Shown here in pieces: positions 1 to 13,836 of a stretch of 64,000 bases of DNA. The stretch is from Calycina herbarum. Taxonomy: Eukaryota; Ascomycota; Leotiomycetes; Helotiales; Pezizellaceae. The stretch is from positions 62,001 through 126,000 of the forward strand of contig LLEY01000073.1 of assembly GCA_001414485.1 (NCBI GenBank), given 5' to 3'. The translations under genes were made by a program, and so were the position numbers. Positions within the stretch are counted from its first letter, which is position 1; the number at the start of each line of letters is the position of its first letter. The notes below the pieces were generated by a model, which worked only from the letters and a program-made list of their open reading frames with translations, was not told the origin of the DNA and ran no database searches.

Positions 1-2220
1 GATAGATTAAGATAGCTTTCCTTAGAACAGTATCTAAAAAGTATATACTAAAGGAATTTAAATATTATATTATAGTTATACTAATTAAGAATAATAATAG
101 AATAATATTAAGAAAGTATAGTTTACTTAAACTATTTAGTATACTCTTCTAGGAACAACGGGAATTTAATATAGATAAATAGATAGAGTTAGAACTAGAA
201 GAATACTATTATCTATTTATAAGAGAATTATAGTTTCTAGAAGTAGTATAAGAAACAACTATATATTAGATCAGATATATACTAAGTACTACTACTAATT
301 AAATATTAGAAAAACAGTTTAAGAGAATCTTACCTAAACCTAATAAGATAGTAAAATATTATTAGATATATAAAGTAGCTTTATCTAATAAAGACAGAGT
401 AGTATTTTTTCCTTAGTTCTAAATAAAGGCAGTTAAGGAAAAGAATATAAGAGACTATATATTTAGAGTTTATTATATAAAATCAGAGATATATACTACT
501 TTAGAAGAGAAGTAGTTAGTAGTAACTATAGAAATATAAGAAAAAAAGTTATAAGTTATAATTAACTTAGGAGTAATAGGTAACTTTATTTCTCTAACAG
601 CTTTAAGAAAGCTAAATATTCTAATTAAGAGAATAAAACTATACTAATTAGAAGTAGTTAATAGAACAGATATTATATACTAAAATAGGATTATTAATTA
701 GTAAACTATTCTAATAAAAACTAATATTAAAGAATACTACTTAAATACGTAATTTAATATTATTAAGATAGAAAGTAAGGAAGTAATACTTAGTATACTA
801 TAGATTTAAGAATATAATCTAGATATTAACTAGAAGGCTAGAATAGTAACGTTTAGCTAATATAAATATATAGGTTTGTATTTATAACTTTAAAGCTAGA
901 ATAAGGTTAGTACTACCTCTTCTAATATACTAGAACACCTTATCTAAAGTCCTCTATAAGTTAGTAAAAAAACTAATAATAAAATACCTATATAGTATAG
1001 AGAATTTAAAGCTTTATTCAAAAACCTAGAAGACTTATAAACCTTACTAGAACATTACTTATAAGATTATAAGATTAAATTAAAAGAGAGTTATTATCTC
1101 TTAAAGTAGAAGCTTTAGTTATATAACTAAAAAAGCTTATAGAGAATAGAAAGTTATATAAAGAAAGGTATTAAGAAGAGATATATTAGAAAATCTAAGT
1201 TATTAATTACCTTAAATATACTTATTATTAAGAAGAAAAACAACCTAGATAAGAGAGTATATATTAATTACTAAGAAGTAAATTATATTATAATTAAGAA
1301 CGCTTATCTACTACTACCTAGCTAATACTTATAAGACAAGTTAAGCAAAGTAGTATAATTTATAAAACTAGATTAATAAAATACTTATAGACTTATATAA
1401 ATAAAAGTTAGAGATAAATAAAAGATAGTATTTACCTTACTATTAGGCTTTTATAAATATATAGTTATACTATTTAGACTTTATAGACTTTATAATATAC
1501 TAGCTATATATTAGAGATAAAATAATAATATTTTAGAAGATCTTCTAAGAGTAATAGTAATCTATTACTTAGATAATATCTTAATCTTCTTAGAAAAAGA
1601 AGAAAAATATAAGAGATATATTAAAGAAGTTTTATAATAACTTATAAAAGTAAACTCTTAGTTAAAACTCTTAAAATATAAGTTTAAAGTAACTTAGATA
1701 CTTTTCTTAGAATAGATATTTAGCTTAAAGAAAATAGAAATAGATCTAACAAAGATCTAAGATATCTTAAACTAGAAGTTACTAGAAAATATAAAAGATA
1801 TATAGTCCTTTTTTAAATTTATAAACTTTTACTATCTATTTATATAAGACTATATAAAGATTATTAAACTAATATTAGTACTAGTTAAAAAAGCTATTAA
1901 ATTTATTTAGAATAAATAGACTAAGGACGCTTTTTAAAGAATTAAAGTAAGGTTTATAGAAAAACCTATTCTATATAATTTTAATATAGAAAAACCTAGT
2001 AAAATCGAAATAGACGCCTTAGATATATTAGTAGATATAATTTACCTATAACTAAATAAAAAAGAGAAACTTATATTTATTATATATTATTCTAAAATAT
2101 TTAACCTAGTATAATAAAACTATAATATCTTTAATAAAGAATTACTTACTATAGTATTAGCCTTAGAATACTAGAGAATCTATTTATAGCTAGTAAAATA
2201 CTAAGTTATAATTCTATCTA

Positions 2221-4080
2221 ACGTGTATATATAGCGAACCGGCTAAACAAGCGAACCGGCTAAAATTTTCTACGCTCGCGATTAAAATTATAGTAACTCT
2301 ACTACAACGCCTCTAATTAATTAAAACTACTCTAAAATCTCTTTCTTAGATACTTCTTCTATAATATTATAGGTGCGTGTATTATAACTAGTCTCTCCGT
2401 AGTTACTATAGCGCTGTATACGTGATTCTTCTCTTAGCTTCCGACTACTACTTCTCTTTATTTCCTATATTACCTACTTACTAACGTCTCTATTATCCTG
2501 TAGGTTCTACGCTTCCTATTAGCTAAGTGATCCTCCTTACTATAGGCGTGTTTTTTTAGCTCTATAGCGCTTACTTAGTACTTTATTTACTTGTCGAAGT
2601 CTCTGGTTCTTAGCTTTTAATAGTACTATCTAGTGTATTACTTTTGATATACTCTTTGTAAACTGGTTAATAGCCTCGTAAATAGGGGTTAGAGAGCTAC
2701 TTTAGTAGCGGGAAATTCGATCTTTAATAAATATAGTCTATGATAAGGCTTTAGTAGGGTTATTTAGTATCTAGGAAACCTAAGGCTAAGTAGAACACAG
2801 GGGGGAGTTTAGAGGCGTTAGCGTCTTTAGCTTAAGATTAAGTATAGAAATCACACTTTCTAAGTCGAATAGAAGAAGCCTAGCTTTTCGGAACCCTTCT
2901 TAGATATTACTTTCTATTATTATAATATTAAATATAGCGTAGAAGGTAGGAAAGAAATCATTCTTAGTAATATAGATAATCTAAGCCTATATTATATCTT
3001 TAATTTACTGACTATATACCTTTTTTAAAGAGCTAAAACAGCTAACGTCGAGTGGCTAGAGTATATAAGAAGAATAAGCAGGTATATAAAGAGTAATAAT
3101 ATTATTTTCCTTGTAATATTTCTTAAACTCGTTAGAGTAGTAGCTTTTATAGCCGTCGAGGACTAATAGGTAATAACTACTAATAGATTAGAACTTAGTA
3201 TACTTCTTAAAATATCGAATCTAATCTGTACCTTTCTTATTTGTTATTTAACTATTTTTAGTAATAGTAATTACCTAGTTAGGTAGAAATCCACTGTTTT
3301 AGTACTAAGAAGTAAGATGATTTTTCACGGTAATAATTATAAATAGTAGAATACTCTAGCTTTAGGTATTAACCTCCTAGATTACTATAACCTATTCCCG
3401 ATTACTAGGCTATACTCTTTTTACTCTTATATGTCCTTTTAAGCTTGTAATAACTATTATAGTTAAGATAACGCCTATTATAAACCTAGTCTTATTAAAG
3501 TTATAGATATCTATATTATAGATTCTATACTTTGCTACTGTGCTTCGTATAAGCTTAAACCAGCTACGAATGACTTCTAGGTCTTCGTACTTAGCTCTCT
3601 AGTAGTTGTATTTTCGTTAGAAGCGTGTCTAGAGTTCTAGGTAGCGCTTAACAAAGTTAGAAGCCTAACGCGTCCCGACGTATAACACGTCGTATACTTT
3701 AAGAAGTCGATTTATTATATTCTTAACTATAGATATCCGTAGAGGAAATCCTTTTATAGCTAGGTCGAGGATATGTTAAATAAGCACTGATTCCTCTAGC
3801 TCGGTTATTTTCTGTGAATTAGCTAGAATATCACGTTATAAAGGTATACTAAGTAAACGTTGACCTAGCTTCTAGTGATCTATAGAATAGGTCCTCGTAG
3901 TAGCTCGAGTATATAAATTTAGGTCTTTTTATATAGCCTAGATAGCTAAGACTAACTGGCTTTTGTTATTTTTCTAAAGCGTCGTTTATTATAGAGAAAT
4001 TTAATATTTAGTAGAGGTGTAGTAGAGGCGCGAGGTTTTAGCCGGTTCGCTTGTTTAGCCGGTTCGCTATATATATACGT
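2221..4080 (-). mobile_element. Fot1/pogo-like DNA transposon TE2 inserted in TE1 RNase H
   Basis: The element is 1860 bp with 45-bp terminal inverted repeats at 2221-2265 and 4036-4080, beginning ACGT and holding two direct copies of GCGAACCGGCTAAA. It is flanked by a TA duplication (2219-2220 and 4081-4082). The - strand reads as a degenerate Fot1/pogo transposase. The N-terminal part (about 3900-3540) has HTH/CENP-B-like phrases (LEESVL, ILDLAIKGFP, ASNFVKRYLELRTRF). The DDE_1 part (about 3180-3010) has LVLDGYKS, ITLYIPAYSSYIL and PLDVSCFSSLKK. Size, TIR start and TA duplication fit the Tc1/mariner superfamily. Many stop codons mark it as dead; RIP is milder than in the surrounding TE1. 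It is younger than TE1, because it splits TE1's RNase H. Confidence 0.9.
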
Positions 4081-5759
4081 TAACTATAAGAACCTTAGAA
4101 CGTTTATAATAACTAAGGAACTTATAACTAAGTAGTTAGCTAGATAGGTAGAAATATTAGAAGGATTTAATATTATTATTTAATATATAAAGAGAATATT
4201 AAATACTTAAGCTAATACTCTTAGCTAGAAACCTAGATATAAGAGAAATAAAGAGTATAAGAAGATTATAATCTTAAAAACTCTTAAGAATAAAGACCTA
4301 TTACCTACTATATATAAAATAGTAGTAATAAATAATATCTAAATAGATAAAATTTAAAATATTTATAAAGGTTATAACTAGTATATAAAAGGAAAACTAT
4401 AAGTTCCTAGCTTATATATAAAGGAATTTATATAAGAATACTATACTACGTCTACTTATAACTACTAAGGAATTTATAAAATACTTTAGTAAATAAGATA
4501 ATACTACTATATTAATTAATTATTTATAATAGTTAAGAAAGTAATAGTAGAATATAATACCTATATCTAGAATAAGACTTCTTACTATACTTCTTATAAA
4601 TAGATAAATACTACTCTAATACTATAGATATCTTAGAAATTAATATTTATAGATTTTATTATTAAATTACTAAAATCTAAAAACCTAATAATAGAAATTA
4701 AATATAATATAATCCTAGTTATTATAAAATAACTTATAAAGTATATAATTCTAATAGTATATATAGAGTTAAGTATAGCTAAGGAATTAGTATTTATATT
4801 CCTTAGAAAAGTAATCTTAAAATATAAATTACTTAAAGAAATACTTTTAGATAGAGATAAGCTTTTTATCTTAAAATTTTAAATCGCCTTTATAGAGTAA
4901 TTAGGTATAAAAAGAAAGCTCTTTATAGCTTTCTACTCTTAGATAAATAAAGGAAATAAACATATAAACTAAGTAGTAGAAATATACTTTTATTATTATA
5001 TAAACTACTAATAAGATAACTAAGTAGAACTACTATCTTTAATATAGTTTACTTATAATAGTTTAGTAATAGAAATAATACTTATTATACTATTTTATAC
5101 TAACTTTAGATATAAATTATTAGTATATTAAGAACTGTTATTTATAACTATTAATAACTAACTTACTTATATTTATATCTTAAAAATTAAAAAGCTATAT
5201 AAGAAACTTATAAAAGATTTATAATTTATAACTAAAAGAAATATATACTACTATAATAAACGACATAGTTAAGAGCTAATACTAAAAGAGAAGAATAAAG
5301 TCTACTTAGTATAAAAAAATATTAATATAAAAAGACTAAGTAATAAACTAGATTATAAAAAACTTAGACTATTTAAAATTAAATAAGTTAAGAGACCTTT
5401 AAATTATAAACTAGTACTACTAAAGATAATAAACATCTACTTAGTATTCTATATATTCTTACTTAAACTAGTATTACTAAGAGTACTACTAGCTCTATTT
5501 ATAGAAATTTAACTAGTTAATCTAAATATTAAATATAAAGTTAAAAAGATTCTTAATTATAAGATTATTAAAAGTAAGATTAAATATTTAATTAAATAGT
5601 TAGACTACTTATATTTAAAGAATACTTAGAAACTTAGAAAAAATATTAACTAGTACTTAGAAGAACTTTAAAACTTCTACTATTAAAACCTAAGATTACC
5701 TATATTAAGTAATTAATAAAGAAGATCTTAAGAAAACTAGGATTAAGACCTAAGTTAAA

Positions 5760-6370
5760 AGCAGGGTTAGAAGCAGTAGAGGTAAGGTAGGCAGCTAGCC
5801 TAGTAGCCTTCTCTCTTCTTTCCTTCTCTTCTTTTTCTTTTTCCTTCTTCTTCTTAGCCTTATCTAGCTTTTAAAGAGTACTAAGTTCTTAATAAAGTAT
5901 CTATTATTCTTACTTATTAAGAAGACGTTATTATACTCAAAGATAGAGAACCTTTAATATTACTTTTTACTAGGCTTAAAAAGCCTTTTCTTAGGCTTAA
6001 TAAGCTATCTCCTTCTTAACTTATAGATAGTGTTTTTATATATTAAGAGATTCTTATTTAAAAGTTAAAAGTATTTAATTTTACTTTTTAATATTATAAG
6101 TTTTACTCTTCTTAGTATACTTAGAATATTTCTTACCTCTAGTAATAGATATATATTAATAACTAGATATAGAAGTAAGATAGTAAGTATAAGAGGATAT
6201 TTTAGATCTTACTTAATTAATATAAAAGGTATTATTAATATAATTTTATTTTAGTTTATTTTTTATAAATAGTATTATTAAAAATATTATAGTAAGAGAA
6301 GGCTACTAGCCTTCTAATAGTATTTCTTAGGTTATACTTAAGTATAGAGATATACTAGGCTAAGAAGAGA
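5760..6370 (-). pseudogene. Remnant of an antisense ORF between chromodomain and 3' LTR of TE1
   Basis: Between the end of pol and the 3' LTR, the - strand reads as a lysine/glutamate-rich coiled-coil-like segment (ELDKAKKKKEKEKEEKE at about 5880-5810) followed by RREATRLAAYLTSTASNP-like residues. The same segment lies on + in TE3 (about 7680-7830) and on - in TE4 (about 54340-54190), always antisense to gag-pol. I recall that Boty-type gypsy elements of Botrytis carry an antisense gene in this place; homology to it is inference. RIP stops interrupt all copies. Confidence 0.5.
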
Positions 6371-6374
6371 ATAG

Positions 6375-6746
6375 TATTATAAATTATATATAAGTATATA
6401 ATAAGTAAAGACTAGGTAGCGCTCTAATAGGTTAAGTACTATTAGAAACTCTTATAAGTGAAAAGAGGGATCTTTAGACTAGCTAAGTAATCTATAGATT
6501 TCTTTAAGTAAGAAATATTATATAACCTAGTTACTTAAGTTACTTAAGTTACTTATTAACTAAAGCGATTAGAGTAAGCGATTAAAGTAATTAGAATAGG
6601 AGACTATAGTTCTATATAAGACTAGTACGTCTGTTATTAGATAGAAGCTTTATACTTAACTTTAGTTATTAATCTTATTATCTTATTTAATATCTTTGAT
6701 ATAAGTAACGAGTTTACTTCTAAGTAAATAACCCGGTGTATCTATA
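6375..6746 (+). repeat. 3' LTR of TE1, 5' segment
   Basis: The first 372 bp of the TE1 3' LTR, from TATTATAA to TCTATA. It ends with CTATA (6742-6746), the left copy of the 5-bp target duplication made by TE3; the right copy is at 13765-13769. The remaining LTR continues at 13770-13836. Confidence 0.88.
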
Positions 6747-7185
6747 TATAATAAAACTTAAATAAACTAAACAAAGATAACTAAGTCTCGAAGGTTAGTA
6801 TATAGATAAGAAGTATAGATACGCCGGGTTGTTTACTTAGAAGTAAACTTGTTACTTATATTAAAGATATTAAATAAGATAATAAGATTAATAACTAAAG
6901 TTAAATATAAAGCTCCTATTTAATAACAGACGTGCTAGTCTTATATAGAACTATAGTCTCCTGTTTTAATCGCTTTAATCGCTTACTCTAATTACTTTAG
7001 TTAATAAGTAACTTAAGTAACTTAAGTAACTAGGTTATATAATATTTCTTACTTAAAGAAATCTATAGATTACTTAGCTAGTCTAAAGATCTCTCTTTTT
7101 ACTTATAAGAGTTTCTAATAATACTTAACCTATTAAAGTACTACCTAGTCTTTACTTATTATATACTTATATATAATTTATAATA
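6747..7185 (-). repeat. 3' LTR of TE3
   Basis: 439 bp. It matches the 13325-13764 copy apart from mainly transition differences expected from RIP. On + it begins TATAATAAAAC and ends TTTATAATA, the RIP-altered form of the GATTCGTAACA end seen in the other LTR. Confidence 0.88.
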
Positions 7186-10100
7186 CTATTCTCTTTTTAG
7201 CTTAGTATATCTCTATACTTAAGTATAACCTAAGAAATACTATTAGAAAGCTAGTAGCCTTTTCTTACTATAATATTTTTAATAATACTATCTATAAAAG
7301 ATAAACTAAAATAAAATTATATTAATAATACTCTTTATATTAATTAAGTAGAATCTAAAATATCTTCTTATACTTATTATCTTACTTTTATATCTAGCTA
7401 TTAATATATATCTATTACTAGGAGTAAGAAATATTCTAAGTATACTAGGAAGAGTAAAACTTATAATATTAAGAAGTAAAATTAAATATTCTTAACTTTT
7501 AAATAAGAGTCTCTTAATATATAGAAACGCTATTTATAAGTTAAGGAGGAGACAGCTTATTAGGCTTAAGAAAAGGCTTTTTAAGCTTAGTAGGAAGTAA
7601 TATTAAAGGTTCTTTATCTTTAAACATAGTAACGTCTTCTTAATAAGTAAGAATAATAGATACTTTATTAAGGACTTAGTACTCTTTAAGAGCTAGATAA
7701 GGCTAAGAAGAAGAAGGAAAAGGAAAAAGAAGAGAAAGAAAGAAGAGAGGAGGCTACTAGGCTAGCTACCTACTTTACCTCTACCGCTTCTAACCCTGCT
7801 TTTAACCTAGGTCTCGATCCTAGCTTCTTTAATATCTTCTTTATTAATTACCTAATATAAGTAATCTTAGGTTTTAATAGTAGAAGTCTTAAAGTTCCTC
7901 TAAGTACTAGTTAATATTTTTTCTAGGTTTTTAAGTATTCTTTAAGTATAAGTAATCTAACTATTTAACTAAATACTTAATCTTACTTTTAATAATCTTA
8001 TAATTAAGAATCTTTTTAACTTTATATTTAGTATTTAGATTAACTAGTTAAATTTCTATAAATAGGGCTAGTAGTACTTCTAGTAGTACTAGTTTAAGTA
8101 AGAATATATAGAATACTAGATAAATGTTTATAGTTTCTAGTAATACTAATATATAATTTAAAGGTCTTTTAATATATTTAATTTTAAATAGTTTAAGTTT
8201 TTTATAATCTAGTTTATTACTTAGTCGTTTTATATTAATATTTTTTTATACTAAGTAGACTTTATCTCTCTCTTTTAGTATTAGCTCTTAACTATATTAT
8301 TTATTATAGTAGTATATATTTCTTTCTACTATAAAGTATAAGTCTTTTATAAGTTCCTTATATAGACTCTTAATTCTTAAGACGTAAATATAAGTAAGTT
8401 AGTTATTAATAGTTATAGATAGTAGTTCTTAATATACTATTAATTTATATCTAAAGTTAGTATAGAATAGTATAATAAGTATTATTTCTATTATTAAACT
8501 ATTATAAATAAACTATACTAAAGATAATAGTTCTATCTAGTTATTTTATTAGTAGTTTATATAATAATAAAAATATATTTTAACTACTTAATTTATCTAT
8601 TTATTTCCTCTATTTATCTAAGAGTAAAAAGCTATAAAGAGCTTTCTTTTTATACTTAATTATTTTATAAGAGTAATTTAAAATTTTAAAATAAAGAGCT
8701 TATCTCTATTTAAGAATATTTCTTTAGATAGTCTATATCTTAAAACTACTTTTCTAAGGAATATAAATACTAATTCCTTAGCTATACTTAACTTTATATA
8801 TATTATTAAAATTTTATATTTTATAAGTTATTTTATAATAACTAGGATTAAGTTATACTTAACTCTTATTATTAGATTTTTAGATTTTAGTAAATTAATA
8901 ATAAAATCTATAAATATTAATTTCTAAGATACTTATAGTATTAGAGTAGTATTTATCTATTTATAAGATATATAATAGAAGGTCTTATTCCTAGTATAGG
9001 TATTATATTTTATTATTACCTTTTTAACTATTATAAATAACTAATTAATATAGTAGTATTATCTTATCTTCTAGAGAGTTCTACGAATTCCTTAGTATTT
9101 ATAAGTAGGTATAGTATAGTATTCTTATATAAACTCCTTTATATATAAGCTAGGAACCTATAGTTTCTCTTTTATATACTAGTTATAACCTTTATATATA
9201 TTTTAAATTTTATCTATTTAAATATTATTTATTACTACTATTTTATATATAATAGGTACTAAGTCTCTATTTTTAAGAGTTTTTAAGATTATAATCTTTT
9301 TATACTTCTTATTTCTCTTATATCTAGGTTTCTAGCTAAGAGTATTAGCTTAAGTATTTAACATTCTTTTTATATATTAAATAATAATATTAAATCCTTT
9401 TAATATCTCTAACTATTTAACTAACTATTTAGTTATAAGTTCCTTAGTTATTATAAATGTTTTAAGATTCTTATAGTTAGATAAAACTATAACTTAGTAT
9501 TTTACTAGCTATAAATAAATCCTCTAGTATTCTAAGGCTAATACTATAGTAAGTAATTCTTTATTAAAAATACTATAGTTTTATTATACTAGGTTAAATA
9601 TTTTAGAATAATATATAATAGTTATAAGTAAATCGTATCTACTAATATATTTAAAGTATTTATTTTAATTATACTAGGTTTTTCTATATTAAAATTATAT
9701 AGAATAGGTTTTTCTATAAACTTTGCTTTAATTCTTTAAAAAGCGTCTTTAGCTTATTTATTTTATATAAATTTAATAGCTTTCTTAACTAGTACTAATA
9801 TTAGTTTAGTAATCTTTATATAGTCTTATATAAATAGATAGTAAAAGTTTATAAATCTAAGAAAGGACTATATATCTTTTATATTCTCTAGTAACTTCTA
9901 GTTTAAGATATCTTAGATCTTTACTAGATCTATTTCTATTTTCTCTAAGCTAAATACCTATTCTAGGAAAAGTGTCTAAGTTACTCTAAACTTATATTTT
10001 AAGAGTTTTAATTAAGAGTTTACTTTTATATATTATTATAAAACTTCTTTAATATATTCTTTATATTCTTCTTCTTTTTCTAAGAAGATTAAGATATTAT

Positions 10101-13100
10101 CTAAATAATAGATTACTATTACTTTTAGAAGATCTCTTAAAATATTATTATTTTATCTTTAATATATAGCTAGTATATTATAGAGTCTAAATAGTATAAT
10201 TATATATTTATAAAAGCCTAATAGTAAAGTAAATACTATCTTCTATTCGTCTCTGACTTTTATTTATATAAGTTTATAAGCGTTTTATTAATCTAGTTTC
10301 ATAAATTATACTACCTTATCTAACTTATCTTATAAGTATTAGCTAGGTAGTAGCAGATAAGCGTTCTTAAACGTAGTATAATTTACTTCTTAGTAATTAA
10401 TATATACTCTCTTATCTAGATTATCTTTCTTCTTAATAATAAGTATATTTAAGATAATTAGTAACTTAGATTTTCTAATATATCTCTTCTTAATACCTTC
10501 TTTTATATAACTTTCTATTCTTTATAAGCTTTTCTAGTTATATAACCGAAGCTTCTACTTTAAGAGGTAATAACCCTCTTTTAATTTAATCTTATAATCT
10601 TATAAGCGATGTTCTAGTAAGGCTTATAAGTCTTCTAAGTTTTTAAATAAAGTTTTAAATTCTCTATACTATATAGGTATTTCGTTATCAGCTGTCTTAC
10701 TAACCTATAGAAGACCCTAGACAAGGTGTTCTAGCGTCTTAGAAGAGGTAGCGCTAACCTCGTTCTAGCCTTATAGTTATAATTATAAACCTATGTAATT
10801 ATATTAACTAAAGGTTATTTTCTAAGCCTTCTAGTTAATATCTAGATTATATTCTTAAATCTATAGTATACTAAGTATTACTTTCTTATTTCTTATTTTA
10901 ATAATATTAAATTATATATCTAAGTAGTATCCTTTAATAGTAATCTTTATTAGAATAGTTTACTAATTAATAATTCCGTCTTAGTATATAACGTCTATTT
11001 TATTAACTACTCTTAAGTAGTAAGGCCTTATACCTTTAATTAGAACGTTTAGCTTCTTCTAAGCTATTAGAGAAAGGAAATTACCTATTACTCTAGAATT
11101 AATTAAAACTTAGAGTTTCTTTCCTCTTATCTTCACTATTACTATAAGTTAATTTTCTCTAGATATAACGTTTAACTCTCTTATAGTAGTATAATTTTCT
11201 AGTTTAATATAATAAACCTTAAATCTTCTCTTACTATTATCTCCTTTCTAAGAGCTTAGGAAGAATATTACTTTTTCGTTATTAGAAAAAGCTACTTTAT
11301 ATATTAGACTATCTTCTATAGTTCTCTTAGATTCTAGAAGTGTTCTTATAAAACGTCTTTCTATAGACTAGTCTAATAATACTTATAGTTTATACTAAAC
11401 CTATTTAATAGTTACTCTATATAAGGTTTTAGTAGTCTACTACTTACCTTTTATAAGTTAGTAGAATTCCTAGATTAGGTTAGCCTAAGGGTCTACCTTA
11501 GTAACTCTAAACATTCGCTAGTCCTCTAATCCTTTAAATACTATTATAACTCCTTTTTTAACTCTTAATACTTAATATTTCTTATTAATTTCTAGCTTAT
11601 AGTCTTAACTAGGGAGGTAGGTAGTTATGTCTAACTTAAGATATCTATCGTATTTATTAAATCTCTCTAGGTAATACTACTGCTATTTAGTAGTATTATC
11701 TTTTAAATTAGTAACCTTCTATAGATCTTTCTTCTCTAGGTAGTTATTTAGTATTGTCTATTCTAGTCCTAGCTTCTTAAACTTAATAGTTTCTTTGTTA
11801 TTAATAGAGCTAACTATAGTTACTTAATCTTAATTATTTCTTACTATCTTATAAGTAGTTAAGATAGTAGGATTGATTCCTTAAGTAGAATATAGGCTCT
11901 AGAAATTAGGTTTCTATCCTTCTATATATACTTATCTATTTCCTCTCTTAAAGGTCCTGATAAATACCTATGTTTCTTCTTTAGATTTATATATTCTAGG
12001 ATTTACCTCTAATAAGTTAGATTCTAACTCTAATAACTCTAATAAACTTGTTAATAGTAGTGATTTATATTCTACTTAAAGAGGTAATTCGTAATCTATT
12101 TCTAACTATATATTATAATATTCTTTAAGTAATAGATCTCTATTATTATTAGTATCTTATACCTTACTAACTTATAACTTAATTCCTTCGTTTAGCTATA
12201 AGTATATAGCGCCTGCTATTATATCTACAGCGTCTATTTTAATTTATATACTATATCCTCTAGCTTCGAGTTCCTCGTCTATAAGTTTAATTTTATTAAG
12301 TAATACTACTTCCTTATAGACTATAGCGTTGATTCGTCTCTTTCTATTAGAGTCTTTCTTCTTACTACACTTATTTACTCTATAGCTAGAGAGGCTATAG
12401 TTATAATATAAGTTCTACTTACGTTAACGATTTCGCTTCTTCTAGGAAAGTCCTTCTTTCTTTTAAAAGGTTTTCTTCTATATAGCGTTTGCCTTCTTAC
12501 TATGTTTATTAGTATAAGAGTACTTCTACTTTCCTAATCTTTAACTCTTTTCCTCGTATCTAAGGTTACTCTTCTTAAATTCGTATAGGCGGTTATCTAA
12601 CTAGATAACCTTTTTAATTATATCTATAATAGTTAAGAACTATATATTCTACTTAGCTATCTCCTTATAGATATATACCTTTAATCCTCTACGGAAGAGT
12701 TCTATAAGAGCGATAGTATCCTACCTTGATTTTGTTCTATAGTATTAAAACTTATTAGTATAATCTATTATAGATCTGGTTTAGTATAACTCTAAAAGCT
12801 TATATATAGCTATTTAGATTATATTAAAGTCTCTAAAGACTTTTCTAATAGTTATTTTAAATCCTCTCTAAGATTTAAATATAATCTTAGTTAATTCTAT
12901 CTTTCTATCTTTATTCTTATTCTTAAAGAAGTCTTCTAAATATAGCTAAGCCTATTCTAATACTAATCCTCTAAGGTAGGAGATAGCGAAGATAGTTTAT
13001 AAATTATAATTACCTTCGAATTTATTAGAATTAAAGTTAAAGTAGATGTCTATTTAAAGAAGGAATAAGTCTAGTTCCTTTTGCTTTCTATAATATATAT

Positions 13101-13324
13101 CTAATATCTTAACTTTAATAGTTTTAAGTGCTTTGATCTTATAGAGCTTAGAGGCGTCTAGTATACTGATATTATCGTCGTTCCTAGCTAAGTGTATACT
13201 AGTAGGTATTTGTCTAGTAGTACTTCTAGACGTTCCTACGATATTAGTTCGACTAGTATTCGGGCTAGCTGCGGCGGGGGTTGCTAGGGCTATAGCGACT
13301 GAACTTCTAAGTAGGTGCTTAAAG

Positions 13325-13764
13325 TATAACGAAACTTAAACGAACTAAATAAAGATAACTAAGTCTCGAAGGTTAGTATATAGATAAGAAGTATAGATAC
13401 GCTAGGTTGTTTACTTAGAAGTAAACTCGTTACTTATATTAAAGATATCAAATAAGATAATAAGATTAATAACTAAAGTTAAGCACGAAGCTTCTATCTA
13501 ATAGCAGACGTGCTAGTCTTATATAGAACTATAGTCTCCCGTTCTAATCGCTCTAGTCGCTTACTCTAATCGCTTTAGTCGATAGATAACTTAAGCGACT
13601 TAGGCGACTAGGTTATATAATATTTCTTTTCTAAAGAAATCCATAGATCGCTTAGCTAGTCTAAGGATCCCTCTCTTTGTTTTATAAGAGTTCCCGATAG
13701 TACTTAACCTATTAGAGCGCCGCCTAGTCTTCACTCGTTATATACTCTCACGTGATTCGTAACA
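13325..13764 (-). repeat. 5' LTR of TE3
   Basis: 440 bp. On - it starts TGTTACGAATCACGTG and ends GTTTCGTTATA, a TG...CA type LTR with the terminal CA mutated to TA. It keeps CpG-containing words that the 3' LTR has lost, so it is the better guide to the original sequence. Confidence 0.88.
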
Positions 13765-13836
13765 CTATACTTCTTATCTATATACTAACCTTCGAGACTT
13801 AGTTATCTTTGTTTAGTTCGTTTGAGTTTCGTTATA
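13765..13836 (+). repeat. 3' LTR of TE1, terminal segment
   Basis: CTATA (13765-13769) is the right target duplication of TE3. The following 67 nt are the tail of an LTR in + orientation, ending GTTTCGTTATA at 13836. 372 + 67 = 439 bp, the same length as the TE3 3' LTR, which confirms that TE3 split this LTR. Confidence 0.88.

Larger units (their letters stand above)
1..6746 (+). mobile_element. Ty3/gypsy LTR retrotransposon TE1, RIP-degenerate, 5' end outside window
   Basis: Conceptual + strand reading gives a gag-pol littered with TAG/TAA where CAG/CAA is expected. In order: aspartic protease (about 560-620, a degenerate DSGA followed by NFISL), reverse transcriptase (about 1140-1800, with YLDN in place of YLDD near 1564), RNase H (about 1900-2220, resuming at 4083), integrase (about 4400-5200, including SDRDKLF-like and TAFHPQ-like remnants), and a chromodomain (about 5530-5640, KYLIKWLDYL). 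This is the order of Ty3/gypsy chromoviruses. The 3' LTR starts at 6375 (TATTATAA) and is cut at 6746 by TE3; its last 67 nt resume at 13770-13836, giving 439 bp in all. The 5' LTR and most of gag lie before base 1. A pogo element interrupts RNase H at 2221-4080. No intact ORF remains. Confidence 0.9.
6747..13764 (-). mobile_element. Complete Ty3/gypsy LTR retrotransposon TE3 nested in the TE1 3' LTR
   Basis: The element is 7018 bp and lies on the - strand, flanked by the 5-bp duplication CTATA. Its LTRs are at 13325-13764 (5', 440 bp) and 6747-7185 (3', 439 bp). On - the order is gag (about 13200-12600), a zinc-knuckle remnant (about 12430-12360), protease (about 11200-11050), RT (about 10600-9950), RNase H (about 9800-9450), integrase (about 9180-8500) and chromodomain (about 8050-7950). 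It is the same family as TE1. RIP has turned most CAG/CAA codons into stops, so no intact ORF remains. The gag half and the 5' LTR keep more GC than the 3' half. Confidence 0.9.
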
